From the NCBI GenBank assembly GCA_963580245.1, contig CAUZJO010000008.1:1-56767 (forward strand): a stretch of 56,767 bases of DNA, given 5' to 3'. Each line of letters opens with the position of its first letter. Position 1 is the first letter of the stretch. Source of the DNA: CAUZJO01 sp963580245 (GTDB lineage: Bacteria > Sumerlaeota > Sumerlaeia > MVZB01). The notes beneath the pieces were generated by a model. That model was given only the letters and a program-made list of their open reading frames with translations, was not told where the DNA came from and did not search any database. This document shows positions 9,067 through 18,409 of this stretch, piece after piece. The position numbers and the translations under genes were made by a program.

Positions 9067-10047
9067 TTACTCTTGCTCCGTCGAGGCCCCGTCCGTGCCC
9101 GCGAGCGGGAGGTCAAATGCGGCGGTCAGGGGGCGGTGGTCGGAGGCCTTGGTATCCATCGGAAGGGGGGTGCTCACGGATGCGGTGACCAGGTGTTCCG
9201 CAAGTCCGGGAGAGGCAAAAATGTAATCGACGGGTTGATGGGGTTCCACCACTTGATAGGAGGATTGCCGGAGCAGTGTGTCACGCTGTTCGGGAGGGAG
9301 ACCCGCGTGCGCGTCGATCAGGGCCATGCCGTCCTCGGGCCGTGTCAGCGCCAAACACGGCGGACTGTCCGGAAGATCGTTCACGTCCCCAATGACCGCC
9401 ACCCACGCCGCTGGATCATCCATCAGCAGCGCGGCGACTCGGGCGTGAACTTGCCTGGCCTCGGCGAGGCGCCACTTGGCCGACTTCGGATCGTCGGCGG
9501 TCGAACCCGACTGGGCTTTGAAATGCACCATATACACATGGAGCGTCACGCCCCTGCTGGGTTCCAGCGTCACGCGAACCAGTTGGCGGACAAAAGACCA
9601 ACGTCGGACCTCCCCAGGCAGCGAAAACTCATCGAAAGCGTAGACGGTGAGGTCTCCGATCGGCACGCGAGAGAGAAATGCAAGATTGATGGCCTTCTCA
9701 CCGGAACGCTGGTTGACCCACGCGAAGCGGTAGTCCATCTCGTGGAGGAAGCGCCGGTTGAAATCGTCCAGCATGCCCTGGTTTTCGACTTCCTGCAGGG
9801 CGAGGAAATCGACGTTGATCGACCGTATCGTCTCCGCCACGGCGGCGAGCGCCTCTTCCGGTTTCGCCGGATACTTGTCATCGTCCGTGTAGGGATCGTC
9901 ATGGTGGTCGAAGAAGTATTCCACGTTATAGGTTCCGAGTTTCAGTCGAACGGTCCGCGCATCGTCGGCCAAGGCTCCCGGATGGACCAGCCAGATCACG
10001 CCCAAACCGGCAAGGAGAAGTTTAGCGCAGCGTTGTTGAGTCAACAT
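9067..10047 (-). CDS. Secreted endonuclease/exonuclease/phosphatase-fold protein
   Basis: The protein (326 aa from the chosen start) has a signal peptide (MLTQQRCAKLLLAGLGVIWL to about ALADD) and then an EEP-fold core: LKLGTYNVEYFFD (first catalytic Asn), DFLALQEVEN (metal-binding Glu), VHFKAQSG (His), VIGDVNDLPDS (Asp/Asn pair), PVDYIFASPG and SDHRPLTAAF (final Asp-His). All family catalytic positions are present, so it should be an active phosphoesterase, possibly an extracellular nuclease. The ATG at 10047 is chosen because GGAGGT lies eight bases upstream and a signal peptide starts there; a longer frame reaches 10191. It is divergently transcribed from the GH127 gene. Substrate is unknown. 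Confidence 0.88.
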   Translation of the reverse strand: MLTQQRCAKLLLAGLGVIWLVHPGALADDARTVRLKLGTYNVEYFFDHHDDPYTDDDKYPAKPEEALAAVAETIRSINVDFLALQEVENQGMLDDFNRRFLHEMDYRFAWVNQRSGEKAINLAFLSRVPIGDLTVYAFDEFSLPGEVRRWSFVRQLVRVTLEPSRGVTLHVYMVHFKAQSGSTADDPKSAKWRLAEARQVHARVAALLMDDPAAWVAVIGDVNDLPDSPPCLALTRPEDGMALIDAHAGLPPEQRDTLLRQSSYQVVEPHQPVDYIFASPGLAEHLVTASVSTPLPMDTKASDHRPLTAAFDLPLAGTDGASTEQE

Positions 10048-10299
10048 GTGAATCGACCTCCATCTCCCGCGTCCCGAACACCTCACCGCAACCTTATTCG
10101 ACCCATCCCGACAGGCCGGGACCGCCAGGTCAAGGTTCTGCTTATTGCCCGACACCCTATACAACAGGAATATCCACGCAATGCAAGTCAAAATGTCGAC
10201 TCGGAAGACTTCCCGGATTGTTCATCCAAGGGAGACAATAGAGTTGAAGGAGCGCCGTAAAGAGCATTACACTCTTGCATCAAAGGAGAGCTTCTTCCA

Positions 10300-13179
10300 A
10301 TGAGACCCCTCAACCCACATGGCACGATGCGTGGGATTCGTCGCACGCATCGAGTAGACATACGCCGGCTTCAATCCCGGTTCCGTACATTACCCGTCGT
10401 CCTATTGGTCGGCGCATTATGCATCTCCGCAAACGCGGGCGCCGACATTTACGACAGGGCAAAAGTCCAGCCGGCGATCCAACTCCAGGCCTATCCGTTC
10501 GACCTCGGCCAGGTCCGATTGCTCGATGGTCCATTCAAGGAGGCGATGGAACTGGACCGCAAATATCTGTTGGACCTTGATCCGGATCGAATGCTTTCAG
10601 TTATCTTTAACAATTCAGGCCAGGAGCCAAGACGGAATGAAACCTATGGCGGTTGGTGCAGCGGTACGCTTGCCGGGCATTACCTGACGGCGATCTCCAA
10701 GATGCATGCCAGCACGGGTGACGAAGAATTGAAGCGGCGCGCCCATTACATGGTGGATGAGTTGGCTCGCGTGCAGGCGGCCAACGGCGGTCAATATATC
10801 GGCGTTCGCAACCCCAAGGAGAAGCTTGAGGAGAAACTGTTCGCCGCCGAGGAACTGGACGCCTGGCATGGCGGCGTCAACGGTTTGGCCAACTTCCTTT
10901 ATCCTCCCCATAAGATCATGGCCGGTTTGATCGACGCCTACGTCCATACCGACTACCCGAAGGCGCTCACGGTCGCCGCCAAGTACGCCGATTGGTTCAC
11001 GGTCCGGTACGCCCGGATGGACGACGAAAAGTTCCAGACCATGCTCAAGATGGAAAACGGCGGCATCATGGAGGCCATGGCCTGGCTCTATGCCCTGACC
11101 GGCAACACCGATTACATGGACCTGGCCAAGCGGTTCGATCACAAACGCGACATGGACGCGATGGCGAAGCGGCGCGACGAATTCAAGGGCCTGCACGCCA
11201 ACACGACGATTCCCAAAGTCATCGGAGCGTCGGTGGTGCACGAGTTTACCGGTTTGGAGCGCTATTTCAACATCTGCGACTTCTTCTGGGACCGCGCCGT
11301 CAATACCCGTTCATTCATCACCGGCGGAGTGGATCACCACGAGTATTTCAGGGGACCCGGCGAAGAGGCGGCTTTTCTCGATTGGGATTCCAACGAATCG
11401 TGCACCGTGTACAACATGCTGAAACTGACCCGGCATCTCTTTTCGTGGCGGCCCGACGCCGCTTACATGGACTATTATGAACGGGCCCTTTATAATCACA
11501 TCCTGGCCTCTCAAGACCCCGATGCCATCGGCCACTTCGCGTATTTCAGCGCGCTCAAGCCCGGCGACTTCAAGGTCTACAGCACGCCCTACGATTCAAT
11601 GTGGTGTTGCGTGAAAACGGGAATCGAGAACCATTCCAAGTACGGCAATTCGATCTATTATCACAAGGACGATGCGCTATGGGTGAACCTGTTTATCGCT
11701 TCGGTCCTCGATTGGAAAGAGAAGGGCTTGGTCGTGCAACAGGAAACTGATTTCCCCAACATATCCGCGACGACGCTGAGAATCAAAGCGGACAACCCAC
11801 AACGATTGTCCCTGAAACTGCGCATTCCCTACTGGGTAGGCGGGGAGCCACAGGTCTATATTAACGGCGAGAAACAGAACGTCGAAGCCAAGCCGCAAAG
11901 CTATCTGACCCTGACGCGGACCTGGAAAGACGGCGATAAGATTCAAATTGAGTTTGGAGGGAGAGTCCGCCTCTATGAAGCGCGCGATGACAAGAGCATC
12001 GTCGGTTTCATGGTCGGCCCGCTTGTCCTGGCCGGCATGTGGGGGGATGAGTTTCTGCCCGAAAGCGACGTCTGCGGCCAGGCGCATCACCAGTGTTATG
12101 AAAAAGAAAAATCCCAGCCGGTGCCCGTGCTCCTGGCCGATTCGAGGGATCCATCAATATGGATCAGGAAAATTGATAAACAAAACTTGCGCTACCGCAC
12201 GGTCAATACTCATAACGGCAAGGAAGTCATATTCGCGCCCGTTTATCAAGCTCATCACCAACGGTACTCCGTGTACTGGAAGCTCGCGGATGCGGCCCTG
12301 TTAAACGCGCCGCCCCAACCGGAGCGCGCTCAATGGCGGGTCGAGCCTTTCGCCGTCGACGGCTTCAACATCGCCATGGTGGCCGCCCAGGCGGATCACC
12401 CCGTCGCCGGGCCGGTCGAATACTATTTTGAGGAGCTAACCGGCCATCCCAGCGGCGATGACAGCGGCTGGCAGACCGATCCGACCTATATCGATTCCGT
12501 CACGGCGCTGGAAGCGGAATTTGCCTATCGCGTCAGAATCCGTTCGGGCGCCCATATCCGTTGGGACGACTGGGGCTTCTTGGCCAACCGCATCATCGAT
12601 CGATTTCAAATCAAGATGGCCGATCCGCCCCATCGCGAGGGGCTTCCCTCCGACGTACGAAGCGTAACGAGCTTGGCTGAATTCCAACCCATTTACCGGC
12701 AAAGCCCCGCCGACGATGGGATGATCATCTTTGAGGCCGAAGACTATCATCACAGCGAAGTCAGGGAGCAATCGGCCTGGCGGGTGGTCCATGAGCCCCA
12801 CGGCCTCTCGCGCGGCGCGGGGATGCAGGCCCTGCCGGATATGGACGCGACGTTCGAGGAAGACCTGGACACGTCAAGCCCCCGGCTGGACTACCGGATC
12901 GATTTCGCCAAGACGGGGCCGCATTATCTCTGGATACGGGCATACGGCAAGGAAAAGGGCCACATCTGCTATGCCGGTCTGGACGGCAACCCACCCGCCG
13001 CCGACCAAACCATCCCCGCGTTCAAGAACAGGTATAGCTGGGAAAACGCCCGGATCGGAGGCCCAACGCCCATCAACGTGCCGGACAAAGGAATTCATAC
13101 GTTGAACATATGGATGCGGGAAGACGGGCTCGTCATCGACAAGATATTGATCACGTCGAACCCTGACTTCAGGCCTTAG
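10300..13179 (+). CDS. Secreted glycoside hydrolase family 127 (beta-L-arabinofuranosidase-like)
   Basis: GH127 enzymes release L-arabinofuranose from plant-type glycans using a zinc-bound cysteine nucleophile. The 959-aa protein has an N-terminal basic-hydrophobic signal region (residues 1-49). The (alpha/alpha)6 domain contains HANTTIPKVIG (near 299-309), NESCTVYN with Glu366 and Cys368, and MWCCVKTGIENHSKYG with Cys436-Cys437. These match the Glu/Cys/Cys/Cys zinc site known from the Bifidobacterium enzyme, where one of the CC pair is the nucleophile. A beta-sandwich domain follows. The last 170 residues, from IFEAEDYHHSEV to the end, look like an added carbohydrate-binding-type module. AAGGAG lies about 11 bases before the ATG. 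Sugar specificity is inferred from family only. Confidence 0.93.
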   Translation: MRPLNPHGTMRGIRRTHRVDIRRLQSRFRTLPVVLLVGALCISANAGADIYDRAKVQPAIQLQAYPFDLGQVRLLDGPFKEAMELDRKYLLDLDPDRMLSVIFNNSGQEPRRNETYGGWCSGTLAGHYLTAISKMHASTGDEELKRRAHYMVDELARVQAANGGQYIGVRNPKEKLEEKLFAAEELDAWHGGVNGLANFLYPPHKIMAGLIDAYVHTDYPKALTVAAKYADWFTVRYARMDDEKFQTMLKMENGGIMEAMAWLYALTGNTDYMDLAKRFDHKRDMDAMAKRRDEFKGLHANTTIPKVIGASVVHEFTGLERYFNICDFFWDRAVNTRSFITGGVDHHEYFRGPGEEAAFLDWDSNESCTVYNMLKLTRHLFSWRPDAAYMDYYERALYNHILASQDPDAIGHFAYFSALKPGDFKVYSTPYDSMWCCVKTGIENHSKYGNSIYYHKDDALWVNLFIASVLDWKEKGLVVQQETDFPNISATTLRIKADNPQRLSLKLRIPYWVGGEPQVYINGEKQNVEAKPQSYLTLTRTWKDGDKIQIEFGGRVRLYEARDDKSIVGFMVGPLVLAGMWGDEFLPESDVCGQAHHQCYEKEKSQPVPVLLADSRDPSIWIRKIDKQNLRYRTVNTHNGKEVIFAPVYQAHHQRYSVYWKLADAALLNAPPQPERAQWRVEPFAVDGFNIAMVAAQADHPVAGPVEYYFEELTGHPSGDDSGWQTDPTYIDSVTALEAEFAYRVRIRSGAHIRWDDWGFLANRIIDRFQIKMADPPHREGLPSDVRSVTSLAEFQPIYRQSPADDGMIIFEAEDYHHSEVREQSAWRVVHEPHGLSRGAGMQALPDMDATFEEDLDTSSPRLDYRIDFAKTGPHYLWIRAYGKEKGHICYAGLDGNPPAADQTIPAFKNRYSWENARIGGPTPINVPDKGIHTLNIWMREDGLVIDKILITSNPDFRP

Positions 13180-13270
13180 GGCAAGAACGTGCGGATCGTC
13201 CATTAGATTGTGGTGGCAACGGGGACGCAATGCCGTTCATTCCTGAAGCGGGTGAACGGTCCGGTCCGGT

Positions 13271-14365
13271 TCAGTCGGTCTCGTCGGATTCATTTCCGGC
13301 CGGCGGCGGCTCTTCGTTGAACTTGCGCTCCGCCTCGGCCCGGCATTGCGGGCAGTATTCCGACGTCATGGACATTTGCACCCATTGGGTATGGCGCAGT
13401 TCCGTGGAAACCTTTTCCTCCCAGCAGATATCCTCGACAAGCAGCCGATAGGCGTCGCGCGGCGAAAAATGTTCGCAGACGTGCAGGCCGACGCCATAGA
13501 TGGCCAGGTGCGCGAGCAGCGCCTTGAGCACCTGTTCGGCCCGCTCCTCGCTCAGTTCGTCGGGCGGAGGCAGCCGCATTGGCTCATCAAAGATCGCGCC
13601 GATAAGCTCCCCATCGCTTTTCTCAATCAATCGATCGATCATTTCCGTTTCATGTAGAATCCTATCCTCCGTTTCCCCGCCGCCAACCGCCTGGTCGACG
13701 ACCCATGCCTGCGCATCCAAGCACTGTTGCAGCGCCTCGGAAAGGAGTTCGTCGGGATCTTTGAGGTCATCGGCCTGCGGGGCGGACTCGGGCGGCGTTT
13801 CGTCACGGATTTCCACTTCACCTTGGTCGTTGACGCGAATCGAAGTGGCGCTGAAACCGCCCGCGGATGAGTCCTCGTCCTCCGATCCCGTCTCCGAATA
13901 AGGGGTGATCGTTGAAAAATGGTGGATCCGCTGGAATCGCTTGAATTCGATTTTTGGATCGGGCAATTCGACGACGACGCGGCCGTTCTGGCTGAACCAT
14001 TCAAGGAAGAGACAACGCACCCAGCGCGTGGGCGGCGGCTCACCCAATTTGCTGCGCCGAAAAAACTCGGCCGGCGCGCAGTCGAAGACCCTGACCTTGC
14101 GGGCCGCCGTCATGACGCCGGTCGGTCCGATCTGATGCGAGGCCAGGGAGGATAGATCAGCGGGATCCGAGTCGGGCTCCACGGTCTCGGGGTCCGTTTT
14201 GTTCTCGAAACAAATGTGCCCGCCCGCCAAATCGGCGTTGCAATTGCCGGTCAGTTCAAATGCAAACGGTTCGCGGCCTCTGAGTTCGATCCAGCCGTGG
14301 ACACAGTAATTCTTCTTGTTGAATAACTCTCCACGAACAACATGGTCGCCGAGTCGCCAAGCCAT
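13271..14365 (-). CDS. Acidic protein of unknown function
   Basis: I do not recognise a named family. From the chosen ATG at 14365 the protein is 364 aa. The opening WRLGDHVVRGELFNKKNY, then HGWIELRG and FELTGNCNADLAGGHICFE, looks like a conserved N-terminal domain; the middle and C-terminal parts are acidic and probably partly disordered. Near the end EYCPQCRAEAERKF holds a CxxC pair. The frame stays open upstream to a GTG at 14482 with another ATG at 14434, but those extra residues look non-coding and GAGG lies eight bases before 14365. It sits tail to tail with the GH127 gene. No membrane segment or signal peptide is seen. Confidence 0.65.
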   Translation of the reverse strand: MAWRLGDHVVRGELFNKKNYCVHGWIELRGREPFAFELTGNCNADLAGGHICFENKTDPETVEPDSDPADLSSLASHQIGPTGVMTAARKVRVFDCAPAEFFRRSKLGEPPPTRWVRCLFLEWFSQNGRVVVELPDPKIEFKRFQRIHHFSTITPYSETGSEDEDSSAGGFSATSIRVNDQGEVEIRDETPPESAPQADDLKDPDELLSEALQQCLDAQAWVVDQAVGGGETEDRILHETEMIDRLIEKSDGELIGAIFDEPMRLPPPDELSEERAEQVLKALLAHLAIYGVGLHVCEHFSPRDAYRLLVEDICWEEKVSTELRHTQWVQMSMTSEYCPQCRAEAERKFNEEPPPAGNESDETD

Positions 14366-14497
14366 TTGATGATCCTCATCCGCCGCCGCGCAAGCATGAA
14401 TCCCACCGCTCGCCATCGTGTCGCGATCGCTCATGGGTGTCAAGCGAAAGCGCACACTCGCGGGTGAACCGGGTATGTTCACGTTCTTGTTGATACT

Positions 14498-14597
14498 CGG
14501 CTCTCGTCCTCGTAATCGAAATCAGCCGTATCATCGAGTTCCGCCTCGATTGTTGCGCGAGAAAAACATCGATTACGAGGACGAGGGACGAGAGCCG
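14498..14597. repeat. Palindromic dispersed repeat, copy 1
   Basis: A 100-base inverted repeat: left arm CGGCTCTCGTCCTCGTAATC, right arm beginning TCGATTACGAGGACGAG and ending AGAGCCG, with about 50 bases between. The arms match those of the element at 16201-16293. The two copies sit on either side of the sugar transferase gene. They resemble REP or MITE-like intergenic elements; no open frame inside. Confidence 0.8.
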
Positions 14598-14625
14598 GGA
14601 GCCGACGCAAAAAGATTCGGTGGCG

Positions 14626-16110
14626 TTACATCGCCCCGTACCCCGTCACGACCACGTAAACCGTGCGCAGCAGTATCTTGAAATCAAGCAGCAGCGACCA
14701 ATTATCGATGTATTGCAGGTCCAGCTTCATCCAGGTCTCGAAGGGGAGCATGTTGCGTCCGCTGACTTGCCACAGGCAGGTGATCCCCGGTTTCATCGAC
14801 AGCCGGCGGCGCTGCCAACGGTCGTATTGCTTGACCTCGCCGGGCAGCGGCGGCCGGGGGCCGACCAGCGACATCTCGCCGCGGATCACGTTCCAGAGCT
14901 GGGGCAGCTCGTCGATCGAGAACTTGCGCAAGAGGCGCCCGACCCGCGTCACGCGCGGATCGTCGTGGATCTTGAAGACCGGGCCTTGCTGCTCATTGAG
15001 CTGCTCCAGGTGTTCGCGTTCCTGTTCGGCGCCGCTGCGCATCGTGCGGAACTTCCAACAGGTGAACAGCCGCCCGTTCAGCCCGCAGCGGGTCTGACCA
15101 AAGAAGATCGGCTCGCCCCGCTTCGACGTCAGCTTGATGGCCAACGCCACGGGAATCATGACCACCGAGCAAAGGACCAGCAGGACGGGCGCGGCCACGC
15201 GATCGAACGCGTACTTGAAAAGCAGTGACGGTCCGATGTCGCGCGTCGGCCAGTATGAGAGAACCGGGACGTCCTCGAAGCGGTCGACCACGGGTCGGGC
15301 GATCCGCGCGGCGAAGAAGTTAAGCGGCAGATGCATGCGCACGCCCATCTCCTCGCAAATCTCCATCAGCGGTCGCAGCCGGCCGAGTGAAGCCGCGTTG
15401 GGAACGAAGATCACCTCATCGACCGGCGTCGACCACAACACCTCGGGCGCGCGCTCCAGATCGGCCAGCACCGGCCGGCCCTCGGATGCTTCGGGCACGG
15501 CCTGGGCGTCGAACGCCTCGCCCTGGAACTCCTCGCGGTCGGTGATGATCCCTTCGATCTTGAGGCCCCAAATCGGGTGAGACGCCATCATCCCGGCGAA
15601 TTCCTCAAGCGGCGGCCCCGACCCCACCAGGATCACGTTGCGATAATTCAATCCCCGCCGCCGCGCCGCCGTCAGCGCGCGCCGCACCAGATGCGTCTTG
15701 ACCAGAATAAAAATGAAACAGACAACCGGCAGGATAAGCATCATCGCCTGCGAAGTGCGGTCGGTTTGTTCGGGCCTCAACAGTGAACCCGTGATCGAAT
15801 CAATCGCGAACAGGACCAGCATTCCCTCCAGGCAGGCCACGGCGATAGAACGCGCCAGATCGAGCGTCCGCGTCCGCAGCCGCAGCGACCGATAAACGCC
15901 GTTGATGCCAAGCGCCAGGACGATCACCAGCGGCGCCGCGGGCAACAGCCAGACGTAATAATCCATGGTCGAGGGTTTGATCGACCCGGCCAGCACATAG
16001 ACGCTCAGCAACGTCCGAATCCCATGCGCCACGAAGAACGCCCCCACGCAAAGCGCCAGGTCCAACGCGATGTTGACTTGTCGCAGGATGTATTGTGATT
16101 CGCGAAGCAC
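14626..16110 (-). CDS. Polyprenyl-phosphate sugar-1-phosphate transferase (exopolysaccharide priming)
   Basis: This enzyme class moves a sugar phosphate from a UDP-sugar to undecaprenyl phosphate and starts exopolysaccharide or O-antigen repeat units. About four N-terminal helices come first, then a CoA-binding/Rossmann-like middle domain (NVILVGSGPPLEEF). The C-terminal bacterial sugar transferase domain has KLTSKRGEPIFFGQTRCG, KFRTM, the active-site pattern TRVGRLLRKFSIDELPQLWN, and LVGPRPPLPGEV. This is the WbaP/EpsE-like architecture. GTG at 16110 is preferred (AGGA six bases upstream, 494 aa); a TTG at 16197 would add 29 residues that run towards the flanking repeat. No other polysaccharide gene is adjacent, and both sides carry palindromic repeats. 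Confidence 0.92.
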   Translation of the reverse strand: MLRESQYILRQVNIALDLALCVGAFFVAHGIRTLLSVYVLAGSIKPSTMDYYVWLLPAAPLVIVLALGINGVYRSLRLRTRTLDLARSIAVACLEGMLVLFAIDSITGSLLRPEQTDRTSQAMMLILPVVCFIFILVKTHLVRRALTAARRRGLNYRNVILVGSGPPLEEFAGMMASHPIWGLKIEGIITDREEFQGEAFDAQAVPEASEGRPVLADLERAPEVLWSTPVDEVIFVPNAASLGRLRPLMEICEEMGVRMHLPLNFFAARIARPVVDRFEDVPVLSYWPTRDIGPSLLFKYAFDRVAAPVLLVLCSVVMIPVALAIKLTSKRGEPIFFGQTRCGLNGRLFTCWKFRTMRSGAEQEREHLEQLNEQQGPVFKIHDDPRVTRVGRLLRKFSIDELPQLWNVIRGEMSLVGPRPPLPGEVKQYDRWQRRRLSMKPGITCLWQVSGRNMLPFETWMKLDLQYIDNWSLLLDFKILLRTVYVVVTGYGAM

Positions 16111-16200
16111 GTGAGTCCTATCTCGGATCCCTAACCCATTCCGTGGAACATAAGGTTTCCCTCCACTATTGTATGCCAAGGCCCTAAGACGTGTCAAACC

Positions 16201-16293
16201 CGTGCTCGTGCTCGTAATCGGATTTGTTTTTGTCCTGATCCGTCATGAGAACGGGTCTGGAAAACATCGATTACGAGCACGAGCACGAGCACG
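16201..16293. repeat. Palindromic dispersed repeat, copy 2
   Basis: Left arm CGTGCTCGTGCTCGTAATCG, right arm CGATTACGAGCACGAGCACG with a further GAGCAC extension. The string AAAACATCGATTACGAG before and within the right arm is also in copy 1. The spacer differs almost completely, which suggests that the arms, not the loop, are conserved. It lies upstream of the sugar transferase gene in a gene-free stretch of about 340 bases with no other signal. Confidence 0.8.
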
Positions 16294-16533
16294 AGAACCG
16301 AGAAGAGATCATCAACGAGACGGGGAACCCTTCATCGAAGCGGCGTTGACTCCCAAATCGGACGCGAACACCAAAATCCTTGCATCACCCAACGGATATT
16401 ATAAAACTACCCAATGAATCATAAAATCATGACTCGTTATGGTTGAAATATAGCGAATCGTCAATTTATTCTACACGGGTTACGGCTCGGGAATCGATGG
16501 GGCCACTCCACGGGAGAGAAGGATTCGTTTCTC

Positions 16534-17166
16534 ATGGCATTAGGCGTCTTGACGGCGATTTTGAGCATTGTCGGCTTTGCATTTATTCCTGTTATTCTCA
16601 TGGGCAAGGCTTTTCTTGTGGGGATTGCCTGGGCCCGTTACCCGGGCCATCGCGTGACGCCGCTTGACGCGTGGGCCTTCTTCGATAGGGCCGCTCGTCG
16701 GAAGATGCGTTTGAGCTGGGCCCTATCGACAGTGATCGTGGTCGGGTTGTTTGCGCTTGGCTTTTATCTGGGTTCCACCGAAGGCACGGCATTCCACAAG
16801 GGTCTACCGACTCTAATGACTCTGGTGGAATCTTCGCAGGTATCCGGGGCCATTGGTGGCTTCTGTCTCATGGCCTTTCTTACGTGCCTGTTCTGGGCCC
16901 CGCGATGCGCAAAACTCTGGACGCTGACGCTTCTCAATATCCTCACCGCCCTTCTGATTTACGCTTTGCTCGCGGTTGCCGAACTTGTGACTTTGCCAGC
17001 CGGTTTGATCTGGGCGACCGATTCGGTGGAGGTGAATAATGCAGTTGTGACGTATTCTTTCTCTCTCGTGCCTCTTTATAATCTCGCGCTATTGACCTTG
17101 GCTTGCGTGCTCGCGTGGCGCGGGATTCGCCGCGGGGGCGAAGGCTGGTTTCGGTTCGAACAATGA
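16534..17166 (+). CDS. Membrane protein of unknown function
   Basis: A 210-aa hydrophobic protein with about five membrane segments (near residues 4-33, 59-80, 104-123, 129-158 and 171-195) and a short basic C-terminal tail. There are no recognisable motifs. GAGAAGGA lies about ten bases before the ATG, which supports the start. It is flanked by repeats on both sides and has no operon partner. Reading direction and composition support a real gene; role unknown. Confidence 0.65.
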   Translation: MALGVLTAILSIVGFAFIPVILMGKAFLVGIAWARYPGHRVTPLDAWAFFDRAARRKMRLSWALSTVIVVGLFALGFYLGSTEGTAFHKGLPTLMTLVESSQVSGAIGGFCLMAFLTCLFWAPRCAKLWTLTLLNILTALLIYALLAVAELVTLPAGLIWATDSVEVNNAVVTYSFSLVPLYNLALLTLACVLAWRGIRRGGEGWFRFEQ

Positions 17167-17275
17167 GCGTCCTCTCGGTTTGGCGTTTCTCTAGCGACGT
17201 CCCGATCTCGCAGATGACAACCGGCGCGCCACGGGAAGAACGCCGTCAAGCCAAGGCTTAACAAGAGGGTATCAC

Positions 17276-17396
17276 TAAAAATTCGGCTTGAGTCGTCCCC
17301 ACGGGACTCCAATTCGTTATCGGTTTGATTTCCCGCCACTTACGTGGCGGGCTGAAAGCAATCGTCCCTGCCGGGACTTAATTTCTAGAGGCGCCT
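17276..17396. repeat. 120-base multi-hairpin dispersed repeat, copy 1
   Basis: Read on the minus strand, this stretch matches the plus strand of 24583-24710 over almost its whole length. It contains GTCCCGGCAGGGAC, CCCGCCACTTACGTGGCGGG (8-bp stem) and GTCCCGTGGGGAC hairpins, linked by AAATCAAACCGATAACGAAT. The ends AGGCGC and ATTTTT are also shared. It fills most of the 300-base gap between the membrane protein and the ABC ATPase gene. Confidence 0.85.
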
Positions 17397-17472
17397 TTAA
17401 TTGGCATCCCATTCATACCCCGCGGACGTCATGGGCCCGAACAACATCTAAACCACGTATCACCCTGAACCC

Positions 17473-18399
17473 TCACTGAACCGCCCCCGTCGTAATCTGC
17501 ATAAACATATCCTCCAAATCCGTCTCCTGCTCACGGATCGTGAGCAGGCCGATGCCATCCATGACGATCTTCTGGTTTAATTCGATGATCGCCTCGTTGT
17601 CGCCGGTGAAGTTGACGGTGTAGAGGCCGCCGATCTCTTCGAAGTCGATGACGTCGGGGTGGGCGTTGAGGATTTGGGTTAGTTTTTCGGAGGTGTCGGG
17701 CAGGGTGATTTCCAGGCGGCGATGTTCGCGCAACTTGCGGCTGATGTCCTTGAGCGTCCCGTGCGCCAAGAGCTGGCCGCGTTCGATGATGGCCACCGAA
17801 TCGCAGAGGTCGGCCAACTCGCTCAGGATATGCGAGCTGATCAGGATCGTCTTGCCCATGCGGCGCAGTTCCTTGAGCAGCTCCTTGATCTCGATTCTCG
17901 CCCGCGGATCGAGGCCCGAGGCCGGCTCATCGAGGATCAACACCTTGGGGTTGTGCACGAGCGACTTGGCCAGGCACAGCCGCTGCTTCATCCCGCGCGA
18001 GAGACTCTGGACGTAGTCGTCGCGCTTGTGCGTCAGATCGACCAGCTCGAGCACGTCGTCGATGACCCCCTTGCGCTGGGCCGCTTTGATGCCGAACGCC
18101 GCCCCGAAAAAGTCGATGTATTCCCACACGCGCATTCCTTCGTAGACGCCGAATTCCTCGGGCATGTAACGGATGATGCGGCGCACGTCGCGCGGGTGCT
18201 TGCGCACGCTGTAGCCGTCGATCGAGGCGTCGCCCGCGGTGGCGGGGCTGAGCGTGGCCAGGAAACGGATCGTCGTCGATTTGCCCGCCCCGTTGGGGCC
18301 GATGAACCCGCAGATGTGTTCGGGCTCGATCGACAGATTCAGGTCATCGACGGCCACCAACGGGCCGTATTTCTTCGTAAACGCCTTGACTTCGATCAT
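17473..18399 (-). CDS. ABC transporter ATP-binding protein (ABC-2/DrrA-like)
   Basis: The 308-aa ATPase has Walker A GPNGAGKST (34-42), the Q-loop region, signature LSRGMKQRL, Walker B VLILDEPASGLDP and the switch histidine in ISSHILSEL. The extra C-terminal domain of about 90 residues is typical of ATPases working with ABC-2 export permeases (DrrA, NosF, GldA). AAGGAG precedes the ATG. It lies ten bases behind the broken membrane-protein gene and appears to be the last gene of that unit. No ABC-2 permease is seen in the window, so its membrane partner is missing or was lost. Confidence 0.92.
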   Translation of the reverse strand: MIEVKAFTKKYGPLVAVDDLNLSIEPEHICGFIGPNGAGKSTTIRFLATLSPATAGDASIDGYSVRKHPRDVRRIIRYMPEEFGVYEGMRVWEYIDFFGAAFGIKAAQRKGVIDDVLELVDLTHKRDDYVQSLSRGMKQRLCLAKSLVHNPKVLILDEPASGLDPRARIEIKELLKELRRMGKTILISSHILSELADLCDSVAIIERGQLLAHGTLKDISRKLREHRRLEITLPDTSEKLTQILNAHPDVIDFEEIGGLYTVNFTGDNEAIIELNQKIVMDGIGLLTIREQETDLEDMFMQITTGAVQ

Positions 18400-18409
18400 T
18401 ATCGCTCCT

